The position numbers were made by a program, and so were the translations under genes. The notes below the pieces were generated by a model. That model had not been told where the DNA came from. It ran no database searches and saw only the letters and a program-made list of their open reading frames with translations. This document shows, piece by piece, positions 1-9,086 of a DNA stretch of 24,032 nucleotides; position 1 is the stretch's first letter; each line of letters starts with the position of its first letter. Source of the DNA: Zelonia costaricensis (lineage: Eukaryota; Euglenozoa; Kinetoplastea; Trypanosomatida; Trypanosomatidae); contig JASAOO010003235.1 of assembly GCA_030849075.1 (NCBI GenBank), positions 1-24,032 of the forward strand. The letters run 5' to 3'.

Positions 1-1459
1 GCACTGGCGCGTTGGCGACGCGGGAGGTGAGAGAGTTGGTGGACTCGCGCTGCGGTGACACGCCGGGGCACCCGCGAAGAAAAGGCTGGGACGCCATGCA
101 CGCACACGCACGTCTCACGTTTGTGTTGCGGTGCGGCAAGCGGCAGACGTGGACCGGAGGACGAGGTGGGAGGGAAGAAGCGACAGGGCAAGGAGTGGGT
201 GATGAAGCAAGAACGCGTCATCATGAATCGAGTACACACGGGGCACGACACGTCGCGTGTGATCGAAGGGAGTTGCTGCGTGATTGATCATCGCAAGGCA
301 CCCTCCAAGGGCTACTGGGATGCAGTGCAAACACCCAACCGTGTGCGTGCACGCGTGCAGGAGAAGGACTTGTGCCACTCCTTCCCCTCTTCGCGTCTGC
401 ACCTCCCCCCCCCCCTCCCTCGCTCCCTTCCTTCTCGCCCAGCGCGGTGTGTCGAGCTCGGGGAAGGAAAGGGAGGGAGGGAGGGTACGCACGGCAGGTG
501 CAACGACGCAGCGCATCTCGTCGACATCACAATGCGCGCGCCGCAGGAGTCCTGCGGCAGCACACACACGAACACGCAAGCATGTACACCTCTAAACGGG
601 ATCTCTTCGACGAGTCGCTTGAGTGCTCGACTCTCTCTCTCTCTTCTGCTTTCTTTTTTTTTTTTAGGGAGAGGGGACTGGAAGGAGCCACGACAGGGAG
701 GGTGCGAGAGCACGTGAGGCGGAGGTGGCCACGTCGTGGGGCCTCGATGTGGTGGACGAGCGCGCGCGGGGAGGGGCCACAACAAGTGGCGTAGTGGAAG
801 GTTCGCAGACAGAGAGCGCATCCGCACACACACACACACACAGTTCTATGCTCATGTGGGCAACATGTGCAGCATCGACGAGGGCACCGGGTTGAGTGAG
901 GGGAGAGAGGAGGGGGGATGTGGAAGCGAGGTGGCGCGCAGGAGAAGTGGGCAGGCGAGCGGACGGAGGACCACCACACCATCGCTGCCAAAGCAGGAAG
1001 GAAGACGAGGGAGGGGGGGACGGAGAAGAAGCGGACCTGTGCGCAATGCTGGCGAAGGGAGGGGAGCGAAGAATGCGAGAAGGTACGCAGACGGAGGGCG
1101 TGCGGTGCGGCGATGGGGGGAGGGGGGAGGGGGGGGGAAGCGGGGGCGGGGCGGCAGTTGGGGAAGAGAGCCCCCCGATCAGCCAACGGACACGTACGCA
1201 GGCGTAGACGAGCTCTCCTCCATCGCTGATGTCCGTCGCGTGAGCACAGAGAACCGGCAGCGGTACTGTGCAAGGGTGGGGAGAGAGGCGCGGGGCGTGG
1301 GTCCCACCCTCGCCGCTGCGTACGCCACGGCGACGCGACGCGTTCAGCCCGCCAGTCCCCGGTCTCCCCTCCCTTCCAGTGTCTTTACTTCCCCCCCCCT
1401 CCCCCTCCTCCACAGAGGCTGCCGCGCGCTCACGGTGAGGTCGCTCACAGCAGAGCGCA
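1..1459. other. Gene-free 3' flank of the Rab gene
   Basis: No convincing gene is visible in this 1.46-kb stretch. It holds C/T- and G/A-rich runs, a T-run near 652-665, G-runs near 1115-1140, a short CA stretch near 560-575 and an 18-nt CA repeat at 825-842. Open frames exist on both strands, but they are low-complexity and overlap one another. Because the flanking gene is on the minus strand, the stretch probably contains its 3' UTR, the polyadenylation region and the splice-acceptor region of a following gene outside the window. Confidence 0.6.
825..842. repeat. (CA)9 dinucleotide tract
   Basis: A pure 18-nt CA repeat on the plus strand. In the transcribed minus orientation it reads (TG)9 and lies about 620 nt downstream of the Rab stop codon, within or just past its 3' UTR. 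Confidence 0.9.
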
Positions 1460-2122
1460 CTAGCAGCAGTCGCCGTCCTTCCGCTGCGCGGCGCCGGCGT
1501 CGCTGTGGCCCACGACCCCGCCCTCCCGCACGCTGAGGGTGCTGTTCGACACCACCAACTTCCTGGCTACCGTGGTGAACGCCTCCTGCACCCCGTCGCC
1601 GCTCCGCGCGCTCGTCTCGCCATACGTCGCGCCCATCTCCGCCGCGCACTCCTGCGCCTCCGCCACGGACACCTGACGCTCCTCGGCAAGGTCGCGCTTG
1701 TTGCCGACGAGCATGATGATCGTCTCGGGCGAGTTCACCTGCAGCTCCCGCACCCAAAGCTTGGCCTTCTCGTACGTGTCGGCCGAGATGATGTCGAAAA
1801 CGACGAGCGCGGCCGCGGCGCCGCGGTAGTACATCGAGGCGAGACTCTTGAACCGCTCCTGCCCTGCCGTGTCCCAGATGTCGAAGTGCACCGCGACGTC
1901 GCCGTCGACGTTGCACGTGTAGCGGAAGAAGGAAGCGCCGACGGTGCTGTTGAGGTTCTCGCTGAAGGCGTTCTTCATGAGCCGCTGCACCACCGACGAC
2001 TTGCCAACGCCACTCTCGCCCAGCAGAACGAGCTTGAACTTCCGCGCGGAGGCTGCGGAGGTGGTCGCGGTGCTCGTCGCCGACGCGCTCGCCCCTGCCG
2101 CGCCGCGGTTGACAGAGGACAT
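1460..2122 (-). CDS. RAB5: Rab5-type small GTPase
   Basis: A 220-aa Rab GTPase, a membrane switch expected to act on early endosomes. The GTP-binding motifs are all visible: P-loop GESGVGKSS (35-43), switch-I STVGASF (59-65), DTAGQ (84-88), NKRD (141-144) and ETSAR (169-173). The C-terminus GDCC is a double-cysteine geranylgeranylation signal. FKLVLLGES, SLASMYYRGA and the WVRELQ region are closest to Rab5 among human Rabs, with some Rab21/22 resemblance. The N-terminal 27 residues are Ala/Ser/Thr-rich. The reading frame stays open upstream to 2245, but that extension looks like translated 5' UTR, so the Met just before SSVNRG is preferred. Trypanosomatids have more than one Rab5 paralogue; I cannot tell which this is. 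Catalytic Gln88 is present, so it should hydrolyse GTP normally. Confidence 0.9.
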   Translation of the reverse strand: MSSVNRGAAGASASATSTATTSAASARKFKLVLLGESGVGKSSVVQRLMKNAFSENLNSTVGASFFRYTCNVDGDVAVHFDIWDTAGQERFKSLASMYYRGAAAALVVFDIISADTYEKAKLWVRELQVNSPETIIMLVGNKRDLAEERQVSVAEAQECAAEMGATYGETSARSGDGVQEAFTTVARKLVVSNSTLSVREGGVVGHSDAGAAQRKDGDCC

Positions 2123-2857
2123 GTCCGAGACAGGGAGAAGGGGAAGCCCACAAAAAGGCAGAGAGAGCGAGGGAGCGAGCTGGGCGCACTCCGTGATCGC
2201 CGGTTCACGCCTCGTGATGCCAGCTTCTACGGGACACACACACACACGGAAATAATATGGGAGTCAAAGGGAATCGGGAGAGACCGCCACAAGATGCGGT
2301 CCAACGCGGATGTGGAGCTCAAAGGTCGGGCCTAACGCAACGCGCTGATGGAACGGTGCTACGCTGAGATGCGCGCCTGGTGCGCACCGCTGGGACGGAA
2401 GGGAGGTGCGGAGTGAAGAGGGAAGTGCAACGGGGACCGTGCCGCAAGAAGGTGCACGTCACTTCCATGGAGATGCTCACAAGTAGGGCTGAGCGCGATG
2501 TCGGCGGGGAGAAGCGCGTCGCCCCTCCAATCCGATTTGCAGCGTGCACGACAGCTCCATCAACCGCAGCGCACGCACGAGTAGTGCAGGAGCCTCCCGT
2601 CGTCCTCCACACACGACGCAGCCGCCGCGTCCGTCTTCAGCGCGCTCGCACGGAGACGCACTTGCGATAGAACAAGAGCTTGCCTCACCCACACACGCGC
2701 CACCGCGACCTCGGTTGTGTGCGCCACGCGCATCAGACATTGAAACCAAACGCGAGGTGTGACGGTCCTTGTGGCGATTCTCTTCCTGTTCCTGCAATTG
2801 TTTGTTTGTTTTTCGCTTCTCGGTTCTGAGTGCGCTGCAGCATCGGAAATTTGGCGG

Positions 2858-2890
2858 CAGCAGCAGCAGCAGCAGCGGTGACAGCAGCAG
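2858..2890. repeat. Short CAG trinucleotide run
   Basis: Six consecutive CAG units (2858-2875) are followed after a short gap by three more (2882-2890). The run is about 95 nt past the stop codon of the RING gene and reads CTG in the sense orientation. It is noncoding by position. Confidence 0.8.
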
Positions 2891-2928
2891 TAAGAGGTGG
2901 GGAGCGAGGGAGACGGCACTCCAGCAAT

Positions 2929-2945
2929 CACACACACACACACAC
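2929..2945. repeat. (CA)8 tract in RING-gene 3' flank
   Basis: A pure 17-nt CA tract that reads as TG repeats in the sense (minus) orientation, starting about 38 nt after the RING-gene stop codon and so almost certainly in its 3' UTR. Confidence 0.9.
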
Positions 2946-2983
2946 GTACGCACGGGGGGGAGGGCCGCACGGCGCGGGTCCGA

Positions 2984-4189
2984 CTACATCGAGCCCGTTG
3001 CACCGTTTGGGGAGGAGAAGAGGCGCTGCAGCGCCTTGGGCGTGCTCCGCAGCGACGCATCCCCGCCGCTGCGCTGCACTGGCGAGAAGACGCCGTGCGA
3101 CGGCGATGAGAAGTGCCGCGGACGTGCCGCCGCGTGCGGGTGCAGCGACGCCACGAGCGGGGTGCCGATGCGAAAGTCGTCGGCGGACACCGCAGACAAG
3201 TGATGCCCGGCGAGGCGCGCAGGTGCAAAGCCCGTCAAGGCCGACGCGGTGGGGGCACCGAGTGCGACCAGCGGAGCGGCGCACGACTCGCTGCGGGGGC
3301 GCTTGCTGATGAGTGAGCTGGCGCTCCACCCCAGCGGGGGCACCGGCCGGGCCGACGGTGGCAACGACACCACCGCCGACGCGCCGGCGTGACTGTGCGG
3401 GTGGGCAGCCGGGCGCGTGGACGGGGAGCGGGACACCGCGGCGGGGGACGGCTGCGCCGGCCACGGCTCGCGCGGCGGTGCTGCACGACCGGCCATGAAA
3501 GCGTTGCACGCCGCGGCCGCGTCAGGGCCCGCGCGCGACGCAAACGTCTGCCCCCGCGGGGTTTGGCACACCTCCGTGGGGCGTGCTGCGTGGGCCCCCA
3601 CGCACGCGCCCGCCAGCCCGACCGACCGCGCGCGGGACTGCGAGGCCGGCGCCGGCGCCGGTGGTGGTGGTGGGTGCGGTGGAGGGTACGGCGTCTGGGA
3701 CGGAGCGCGTGCCGCAGACGCGCGTGTATCGGCGAGGGCGGCGGCGGCGGCGGCGGCGCTGGTGGCGCGGTGGAGCTCATCCCGCAGCCGTCCCACCTCC
3801 GCCTCCAGGGCCTGCACGCGTGCAGACGAGGCCTCGCACGCGGCCTGCGCCTGCTGACGCTGCCGGCTCGCCTCCTGCCCGCTGCGCTGCATCAGCGTCA
3901 GCGCCTGCCGCATGCGCCGTATCACCCACTCGTAGTGCCGCAGCTGCACGTAGACGGCCTCGCCCGTGCGGCGGAGCGACGTGGCTGCATCGACCAGCAG
4001 CAGCGACAGCGCACTGTTGGGCTGGTCGAAGCGGGCGAGCTGGTACGGCTTGGCGCAGGCGGGGCACGGGGCGGTGGAGGGGAGGCGGGCGAGGCAGCGG
4101 GAGCAGAGGAAGTGCTGGCACGACGTCATGCCCCCGCCGCCGCGGTCGCAGTCGCCGAGACACGCGACGCAGATGGGCTGGAAGGACAT
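2984..4189 (-). CDS. RING-finger coiled-coil protein, RNF212/Zip3/HEI10-like
   Basis: A 401-aa protein starting MSFQPICVAC. Residues 7-45 form a C3HC4 RING (C7, C10, C24, H26, C29, C32, C42, C45), implying ubiquitin or SUMO ligase activity. A charged coiled coil follows (about 65-145), then a Pro/Ala-rich stretch (about 160-185) and a long Ser/Pro/Ala-rich tail ending TPKALQRLFSSPNGATGSM. A short N-terminal RING, an immediate coiled coil and a disordered Ser-rich tail is the plan of RNF212, Zip3 and HEI10, E3 ligases that mark crossover sites in meiosis. The TSCQHFLCSRCL core and the LARFDQPN linker also resemble that family. The RING is clear; the meiotic assignment is inference from architecture, since the tail is too simple in composition to help. 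The start Met directly precedes the RING, as in those relatives. Another RING E3 remains possible. Confidence 0.8.
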   Translation of the reverse strand: MSFQPICVACLGDCDRGGGGMTSCQHFLCSRCLARLPSTAPCPACAKPYQLARFDQPNSALSLLLVDAATSLRRTGEAVYVQLRHYEWVIRRMRQALTLMQRSGQEASRQRQQAQAACEASSARVQALEAEVGRLRDELHRATSAAAAAAALADTRASAARAPSQTPYPPPHPPPPPAPAPASQSRARSVGLAGACVGAHAARPTEVCQTPRGQTFASRAGPDAAAACNAFMAGRAAPPREPWPAQPSPAAVSRSPSTRPAAHPHSHAGASAVVSLPPSARPVPPLGWSASSLISKRPRSESCAAPLVALGAPTASALTGFAPARLAGHHLSAVSADDFRIGTPLVASLHPHAAARPRHFSSPSHGVFSPVQRSGGDASLRSTPKALQRLFSSPNGATGSM

Positions 4190-4346
4190 CAGGAACGAGG
4201 ACGGCGATGGCGGTGCGCGGAGCGTCTCGATGCGGCGCTAGACGCCTTCAGTGCCCCTGCGTGTGTGTGTGTGTGTGGGGGGGGTGCGTGCGTGTGGACG
4301 TGTACGCACGAGCTTGAGCTGCAGGGAGGCGATGGCAACGTGATGG

Positions 4347-4383
4347 CTGCATCGTGCGATGGGTGAGCGAGAGGGAAAGAAAC
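4347..4383 (-). promoter_or_regulatory. Predicted trans-splice acceptor of the RING gene
   Basis: On the minus strand a pyrimidine-rich tract (about 4383-4358) is followed by the first AG at 4348-4347, giving a predicted 5' UTR of roughly 158 nt. A polypyrimidine tract followed by AG is the known spliced-leader addition signal in trypanosomatids. The exact site is a guess. Confidence 0.35.
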
Positions 4384-4683
4384 AGGCGCTCTCGTACCTG
4401 CGGTGCTCTGCAGCCGGACCTCGGGGTCGCGTGTGAGTCCCCCGGTGCGCCAGCACCGGTCCAGTGCACAGCGGGGGTACTTGACGACGGGATGGGGGAG
4501 GGGGAAAACAGCGAGACAGCGACGGAGGTGGGGCGCTGGTGCTGGTGCTGGTCCGTGTCGGCCCGACTGGGGAGGGGGGAGGAGGGGGATGAGGGAGGCA
4601 GTTGCGTGCACGTCCGCCTCTCACACCACAGGACCCACACCGAGGCGGCGTCTGGGCCTGCGTGTGGAAGCGCAGGGCGTGCG

Positions 4684-4685
<2 letters not shown>

Positions 4686-4715
<30 letters not shown>
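4686..4715. repeat. (TG)15 dinucleotide tract
   Basis: A pure 30-nt repeat that reads (CA)15 in the sense (minus) orientation, about 500 nt upstream of the RING-gene start. Confidence 0.95.
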
Positions 4716-4718
<3 letters not shown>

Positions 4719-5053
4719 AGAGATATGAGGGAACCTTCTCCTCCCACAGTGCATGCGCGCCTAAAACTCGCTTGCGTCGGTGCGTGTCGGTTCAGCCATG
4801 GACGCACACGCACATTCACGCTCTTGCCGAAAGGGGGGGGGCCAACCCGAACAGCGAGCAGCGTCGGTGCGTCATCACCGCAGTGCCGTCAGTTCACACG
4901 GAGTTTCTCGATTTCATACTCGGTGTTTACGGGGTTTTTGTGTGTTGGTGAAGCTCCACTGTGTGCGTGCGCAGCGGATGCGTGAGTGCAGTAACGCGCG
5001 CAGTCACAAGCAAACAACAGAGATGAGCTGTACATAAAACGGATGAAGATGCG

Positions 5054-5057
<4 letters not shown>

Positions 5058-5087
<30 letters not shown>
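5058..5087. repeat. (CA)15 dinucleotide tract
   Basis: A pure 30-nt repeat that reads (TG)15 in the sense (minus) orientation, about 505 nt downstream of the CFAP73-like stop codon. Confidence 0.95.
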
Positions 5088-5088
<1 letters not shown>

Positions 5089-5211
5089 GCACGCATCTGC
5101 AGGTTCGTGTGCACGTGTTTGCGTTGATGCGTGCATCCGCAAGGCGCGGGAAGGCGGCGATGCCGATGGCGTGAGGTCGGCGAAGCCTCCACGGACAGGG
5201 GCGCCTCCCCC

Positions 5212-5235
5212 CCACCACCACCACCACCACCACCA
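5212..5235. repeat. (CCA)8 trinucleotide run
   Basis: Eight near-perfect CCA units in noncoding DNA. Translated it would give only poly-His or poly-Pro, and no supported gene covers it. Confidence 0.85.
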
Positions 5236-5591
5236 TCAGCGACTGCGCGTGAAGAGGGGAGAATGCGTCACGCGTGGCGGAAGGCAAGAAGAGCCTTTCG
5301 ATGACTCGGCGCCGGTGCCGGGCCGGACGCGTGTGTGTGTGAAGGTGCACCGAAGGGGACTCTCCCAGAAAAAGGAAGGGCAGGCAACAGCAGAAGAAGC
5401 GCAACAGCGTGCGCAGGGACACGCCAGTGTGCAGCGGCAGCAGGCAGGCACACAGGCACACAGACAGACACACACACACACACGAGAAGCGCCCGGACGC
5501 CAGCAGCAGCGCCGGGGAGGGAGGGAGGTGGCGAGGGCGTGCAGGGCAGAGCGCGCCAAGCAGAGACGCACACGCGCGTACGCACCGTCCT

Positions 5592-6515
5592 TTAGCCGGC
5601 CTTGGCAGCGGCGGCCTGCTGCGCGGCGGCGGCGGCGGCCTGCTGGGCGGCGAGCTGCCGCTGCACCTCCTGATGCTGCATGATGATGCTCTGGAAGTCC
5701 TCCAGGCAGTCGCAGATGGTGTGCAGCTGGTGCAGCACGTTGTTGTGCGGCGTCTCGACCTTGCCGCGCCCGGCGTAGTCGCGCGTCCAGGCGACGCACC
5801 GGTCGTACAGGTTCGTGGTCGCCATGCTCACGTGGCTGACCGTCCGCGTTGTCGAGCTCTTCTGCTTCACCTTGCGGTCGAGTTCGTCTTGCTTCACCTT
5901 GATTGACTTCTGCAATGCCTCGAACGACATCTGCGTTTCGTTCAGGCGGTTCTGCAGGGCGATGTTCTCCGTGCTGCGGCGCTGCCGGGCGAGATTGAGC
6001 GAGCTGCGGGTGCGCAGAAGGTCCTCCTCGAGCTGCGTCTTGCGGGACTGCAGCACACTCGTGTTGTCGCGCAGCGTCATCCAGCGCTTGATGATGTCGC
6101 GCGGCTCCTGATACTCGTCGCCATCGTTGCGGGAGAGCACCTCCTCAAGGAAGGTCTGGTACTTCTCGATGTCTTCGAAGTGTGTCTTCATCTCGTCGCG
6201 GCGCGACTCGAGCTCTTGCAGCCGCTGCGCGAGCTGCGCGATGTAGGCCTCGCGCTCCTTGCGCTGCTTCTCCTCGATCGCGACCTTCTTCATGGCCCGG
6301 CTGCGCTTGATCTCGTTCTCTTGGATGAACTTGTAGTACTGCACCAGCGTGTCCTGCAGCTCGGCGCGGTCAGCGGCCAGCTGCGCCTCGCCCTCCTTCA
6401 CCTGCGCCATGCGGCGGTTGTACTCGTCCCGCTTCGCCTCGAGCTCCCGCTGCACATCCAGCTCGGCACGCCGCAGCTTCGTGGCTGCCGTGATGCTGTC
6501 CAGCGCGCTCGACAT
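5592..6515 (-). CDS. CFAP73: CCDC42/CFAP73-family (DUF4200) axonemal coiled-coil protein
   Basis: A 307-aa, highly charged coiled-coil protein. Residues about 10-130 carry the DUF4200 pattern: ELEAKRDEYNRRM, then YYKFIQENEIKRSRAMKK (60-77), then EDIEKYQTFLEEVL (114-127), which parallel the matching stretches of CCDC42 and CFAP73. The domain is followed by a second coiled coil (about 150-220), a less helical segment containing WTRDYAGRG, and an Ala/Gln-rich tail. In Chlamydomonas the CFAP73 homologue (MIA2) partners CFAP100 to regulate the I1/f inner dynein arm; CCDC42 is its vertebrate relative in sperm. A role at the flagellar axoneme is therefore likely in this flagellate. The start Met is 32 nt downstream of a (CA)15 tract on the sense strand. 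The family is fairly secure; CFAP73 versus a CCDC42 paralogue is not settled. Confidence 0.8.
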   Translation of the reverse strand: MSSALDSITAATKLRRAELDVQRELEAKRDEYNRRMAQVKEGEAQLAADRAELQDTLVQYYKFIQENEIKRSRAMKKVAIEEKQRKEREAYIAQLAQRLQELESRRDEMKTHFEDIEKYQTFLEEVLSRNDGDEYQEPRDIIKRWMTLRDNTSVLQSRKTQLEEDLLRTRSSLNLARQRRSTENIALQNRLNETQMSFEALQKSIKVKQDELDRKVKQKSSTTRTVSHVSMATTNLYDRCVAWTRDYAGRGKVETPHNNVLHQLHTICDCLEDFQSIIMQHQEVQRQLAAQQAAAAAAQQAAAAKAG

Positions 6516-6544
6516 GGTCTAAGAGAGGCACACGACAGTGTGTG

Positions 6545-6548
<4 letters not shown>

Positions 6549-6578
<30 letters not shown>
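6549..6578. repeat. (TG)15 tract in 5' flank of the CFAP73-like gene
   Basis: A pure 30-nt repeat, (CA)15 in the sense orientation, ending 33 nt before the start codon. If splicing uses the predicted acceptor at 6587-6588 it would lie inside the mRNA 5' UTR. Confidence 0.95.
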
Positions 6579-6582
<4 letters not shown>

Positions 6583-6586
6583 GGGA

Positions 6587-6667
6587 CTACGTGATCGCGG
6601 GCAGCACGTCAGGGTGAAGTCACGTGTGAGGGACGAGAAAGAGGGAGAGTCGAAGGGGGAGAGGGGA
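6587..6667 (-). promoter_or_regulatory. Predicted trans-splice acceptor of the CFAP73-like gene
   Basis: Reading the minus strand, a roughly 39-nt pyrimidine-rich tract (6667-6629) is followed by the first AG at 6588-6587, about 72 nt before the start codon. This fits the polypyrimidine-AG rule for spliced-leader addition. Computed by eye only. Confidence 0.4.
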
Positions 6668-7370
6668 TGCAGCGTGCTTGAAGCGGTGCAGTACGCGCCA
6701 CCGATGCCTCACTGCCGCACCGCGTCGCCCTCACCGCGCCGACTGCAGAACTGCCGCATACCCTGCTGCCTTCCCCTGGCAGGAAGGGGGTGGGGGGTGG
6801 GAGTGGACGAAGCATGCGAGAGCACCTCCCGCACGCGCATGCGTGTAACTGTGTCAGGTGGCGTGCCCTTGTGCTGGATTTCGTGCTTTCTGTTTATGTT
6901 CGCCTCGACTGTGACGCGACACGTGTCGAGGCCGGGTGGACTGTGCCTACGTTAAGCGGCAGCCGTCCGCGTCGGGGTGCAGCGCACCGCCACTCGCGTC
7001 CTCCACTCCCTTCTCGGGTGCACGGCCACCGCGCGTGCGACGGGGGAGTGGCGCGTGACCGCGACACACAGAGCAAGCGCGAGGGCGAGCGAGGTCTGAA
7101 GTGAGGGCGCGCAGACTTGAGAAATCCGCATGGTGACTGCGGCAACATCATCACCCACGAGTGTGGGAGAGCGCTTCCTGAGGGGGGCGAGCGGGAGGAG
7201 GCGCGCGGCATCGTGGCCGAGAAGCTGCGAGTTGCCACAAGAAGGTGGCAGAGACGGCATAGACAGTGCGCACACCCGTGCATGCCACCACGCGTCGCAC
7301 ACCTCCTCCTAGCCGCCCTCACCCGCGCCCTATACCCTCGACTTCCCCCCCCCCCACCTCCCGCCCCTGG

Positions 7371-9086
7371 TCAGCTGTGGTAGCACGGCATGAACGAGAT
7401 GGAGCTGTCCGCCTCCACCATCGCCAGCAGCGACCCAGTCTGACACCCGCCAAACGCCACCAGGTCCACCGCCTCGCTCGCCGCGACGCCAATGGGAATG
7501 ATCGTCACCTCCGCCCCTCGCTGCCCGTAGCGGCAGACCACGAGGTGGTTCGTCTCTGTCTGCACCCAAAGCCGGCGCCGACTGCACGCAACGCGGGTGA
7601 CGGCCCCGCCCACACCGCGGTAGAGCCCCGTGGACACCATCGCGATGACCTCCACCCCGATGAACGGGTTGATGTGGGCGAGGAGGACCCCCTCCAGACC
7701 GGCAGTGCGCAGGAAGTAGTGCGACGGCCCCAGCCCGCTTGCACGCGCCACATCCAGCACCGGCGCCGGCGTCGGCACCACACGCGAGTGCAGCGCCACC
7801 GGCATCGCCGCGGTCGCGCCGGCACCTCCGCCGGCGACCAGGGCGCGCTCGACGTGGAGGAGCGCGAGAGAGCTGTGCTCGCAGATCGTGCACAGCACGA
7901 AGAGGTCCGCGTCGTCGAAGAGAACTTGGCCGAGGCCGCCATCCACCGACGGCGCCACCACCGTACCGCACGCACGCGGCGAGAAGGGCGGCTCGCTCAG
8001 CCGCAACAGCACAAGGCGCGTGTCCGCCGTGGAGGCGCAGACGAGCGTGTTGGCATCCACGTGCGAGAAGGCCGCAGACGTGACGGTGAAGCCGCTGCGC
8101 GTGGTGTAGAACAGCGCGTGGGCCGCACCATCGGCGATGCCGCCGTGCACCCGGTACCCCGACGCGTCGCTGTCGCTGGCGGCCGTGAGGCTCCAGATGA
8201 GTACCCCACCGCGGGTGCCGACGACCAGCACATCGCGTGCGTGCGGCTTCCACTCCATCCACTGCACCTCGACCTGGAAGGCGTGCGTCAGCACACACAC
8301 CAGCGTGTTCGCCGCGACGTCATGCACGACGACGCGGGTTGTGCCGTCCCAGCTGCCCTCATCCACTGCCACAGCCAGCCACAGCGCGTGAGGGTGGAAG
8401 GCCACCGCAGTGACCTGCTCCGGGCCTGCGCGGCGTGCGGGCGGTCCCTGCACGCGCCGCGGTGCACGCGGCACGGCGCAGGGGAAGACGGCGCGCAGTG
8501 CGGGCAGCACACACGCGACGGCCTCCACCAGGCGGGCGGCGAGACGGGGGAGGAGGTGCGGGGCGGCACGGAGCAGCTGACGCGCGAGCGGCGGGCGGCG
8601 GCCGCCACGCGGGCGGTGTTGGCCGTCATACAGCAGCGGCGCGATCACACGCGACATGGCGGTGGCGGTAGTCGCGTCGTGCGGTGCGGGGGCCCACGGC
8701 ACGTGCTCACACGTCGCTGCTGCTGCTGCTGCATCCTCCTGCCCAGTGGACGAAGCTCCCGCCGCTGCATCCGTGTCGGTGCTCTTCGATGGCGCCGCGG
8801 CGCCAGCCTCCTCGTCTTCCCCACTGCCGTGGCGCGCGCCGCTCCTCACGGTGTGCTGCAGCTTGCTGGACGCACTGCCGCGTGCGGTGCGTGTCTGCGC
8901 CGCGCCCCACGAAACCACATTGTCGTTGACGCAGCGGAGCGGTGCGTAGAGAGCGCCGCCGAGGGCGGTGTACGCGGCGCGGTCGCGGCTGCCGAAGAGA
9001 CGACCCGCCTTCTCGCCCAGCACCGCCGTGTCCTCCAGCAACGCGTGCGGGTCCTCCAGCAGCAACTCACGAAGCGGCTCGAACAT
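7371..9086 (-). CDS. AAAS: WD-repeat protein, ALADIN-like nucleoporin
   Basis: A 571-aa protein beginning MFEPLRELLL. Residues about 70-140 are an Ala/Ser/acidic low-complexity insertion; from about 220 to the end it is a WD-type beta-propeller. VTAVAFHPHALWLAVAV (225-241), then VQWMEWKPHARDVLVVGTRGGVLIWSL (274-300, quoted in parts: MEWKPHARDVLVVG and GGVLIWSL), match in order the blades of human ALADIN around its FAWHPH and AWKP...CILIWTL segments. The C-terminal GSLLAMVEADSSISFMP resembles the last ALADIN blade. ALADIN sits in the nuclear pore complex and a trypanosome homologue has been reported there. The blades are poorly conserved, so another propeller protein cannot be excluded. The frame continues to 9539, but that part is homopolymer- and repeat-derived UTR, so the Met at 9086 is chosen. 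Confidence 0.65.
   Translation of the reverse strand: MFEPLRELLLEDPHALLEDTAVLGEKAGRLFGSRDRAAYTALGGALYAPLRCVNDNVVSWGAAQTRTARGSASSKLQHTVRSGARHGSGEDEEAGAAAPSKSTDTDAAAGASSTGQEDAAAAAATCEHVPWAPAPHDATTATAMSRVIAPLLYDGQHRPRGGRRPPLARQLLRAAPHLLPRLAARLVEAVACVLPALRAVFPCAVPRAPRRVQGPPARRAGPEQVTAVAFHPHALWLAVAVDEGSWDGTTRVVVHDVAANTLVCVLTHAFQVEVQWMEWKPHARDVLVVGTRGGVLIWSLTAASDSDASGYRVHGGIADGAAHALFYTTRSGFTVTSAAFSHVDANTLVCASTADTRLVLLRLSEPPFSPRACGTVVAPSVDGGLGQVLFDDADLFVLCTICEHSSLALLHVERALVAGGGAGATAAMPVALHSRVVPTPAPVLDVARASGLGPSHYFLRTAGLEGVLLAHINPFIGVEVIAMVSTGLYRGVGGAVTRVACSRRRLWVQTETNHLVVCRYGQRGAEVTIIPIGVAASEAVDLVAFGGCQTGSLLAMVEADSSISFMPCYHS

Larger units (their letters stand above)
2123..2983. other. Intergenic region between RING-protein and Rab genes
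   Basis: About 860 nt without a supported gene. It should hold the 3' UTR of the RING gene and the 5' UTR of the Rab gene. Purine-rich DNA at 2129-2180 is polypyrimidine on the transcribed strand, directly before the Rab start. CA tracts occur at 2234-2247 and 2929-2945, and a short CAG run at 2858-2890. Confidence 0.6.
4190..5591. other. Intergenic region between CFAP73-like and RING genes
   Basis: About 1.4 kb with no supported gene. The high-coordinate part should be the 3' UTR of the coiled-coil gene and the low-coordinate part the 5' region of the RING gene. It contains a (GT)8 tract at 4261-4277, (TG)15 at 4686-4715, (CA)15 at 5058-5087, a CCA run at 5212-5235 and a CA tract at 5468-5483. 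Overlapping frames on both strands are repeat-driven and not convincing. Confidence 0.6.
6516..7370. other. Intergenic region between ALADIN-like and CFAP73-like genes
   Basis: About 855 nt with no supported gene: the 3' flank of the ALADIN-like gene and the 5' flank of the coiled-coil gene. It holds a (TG)15 tract at 6549-6578 and a long purine-rich run at 6629-6667 (polypyrimidine in sense). Nothing else recognisable. Confidence 0.6.

Noticed and set aside
1505..2335. 276-codon plus-strand frame
   Set aside because: Exactly antisense to the Rab5-type gene and without any recognisable motif.
3389..4366. 325-codon plus-strand frame
   Set aside because: Antisense to the RING gene; an Arg/Gly-rich composition shadow, ending in the (GT)n repeat.
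5212..5235. Possible repeat array of CRISPR type
   Set aside because: It is a simple CCA microsatellite with no spacers, and the genome is eukaryotic.
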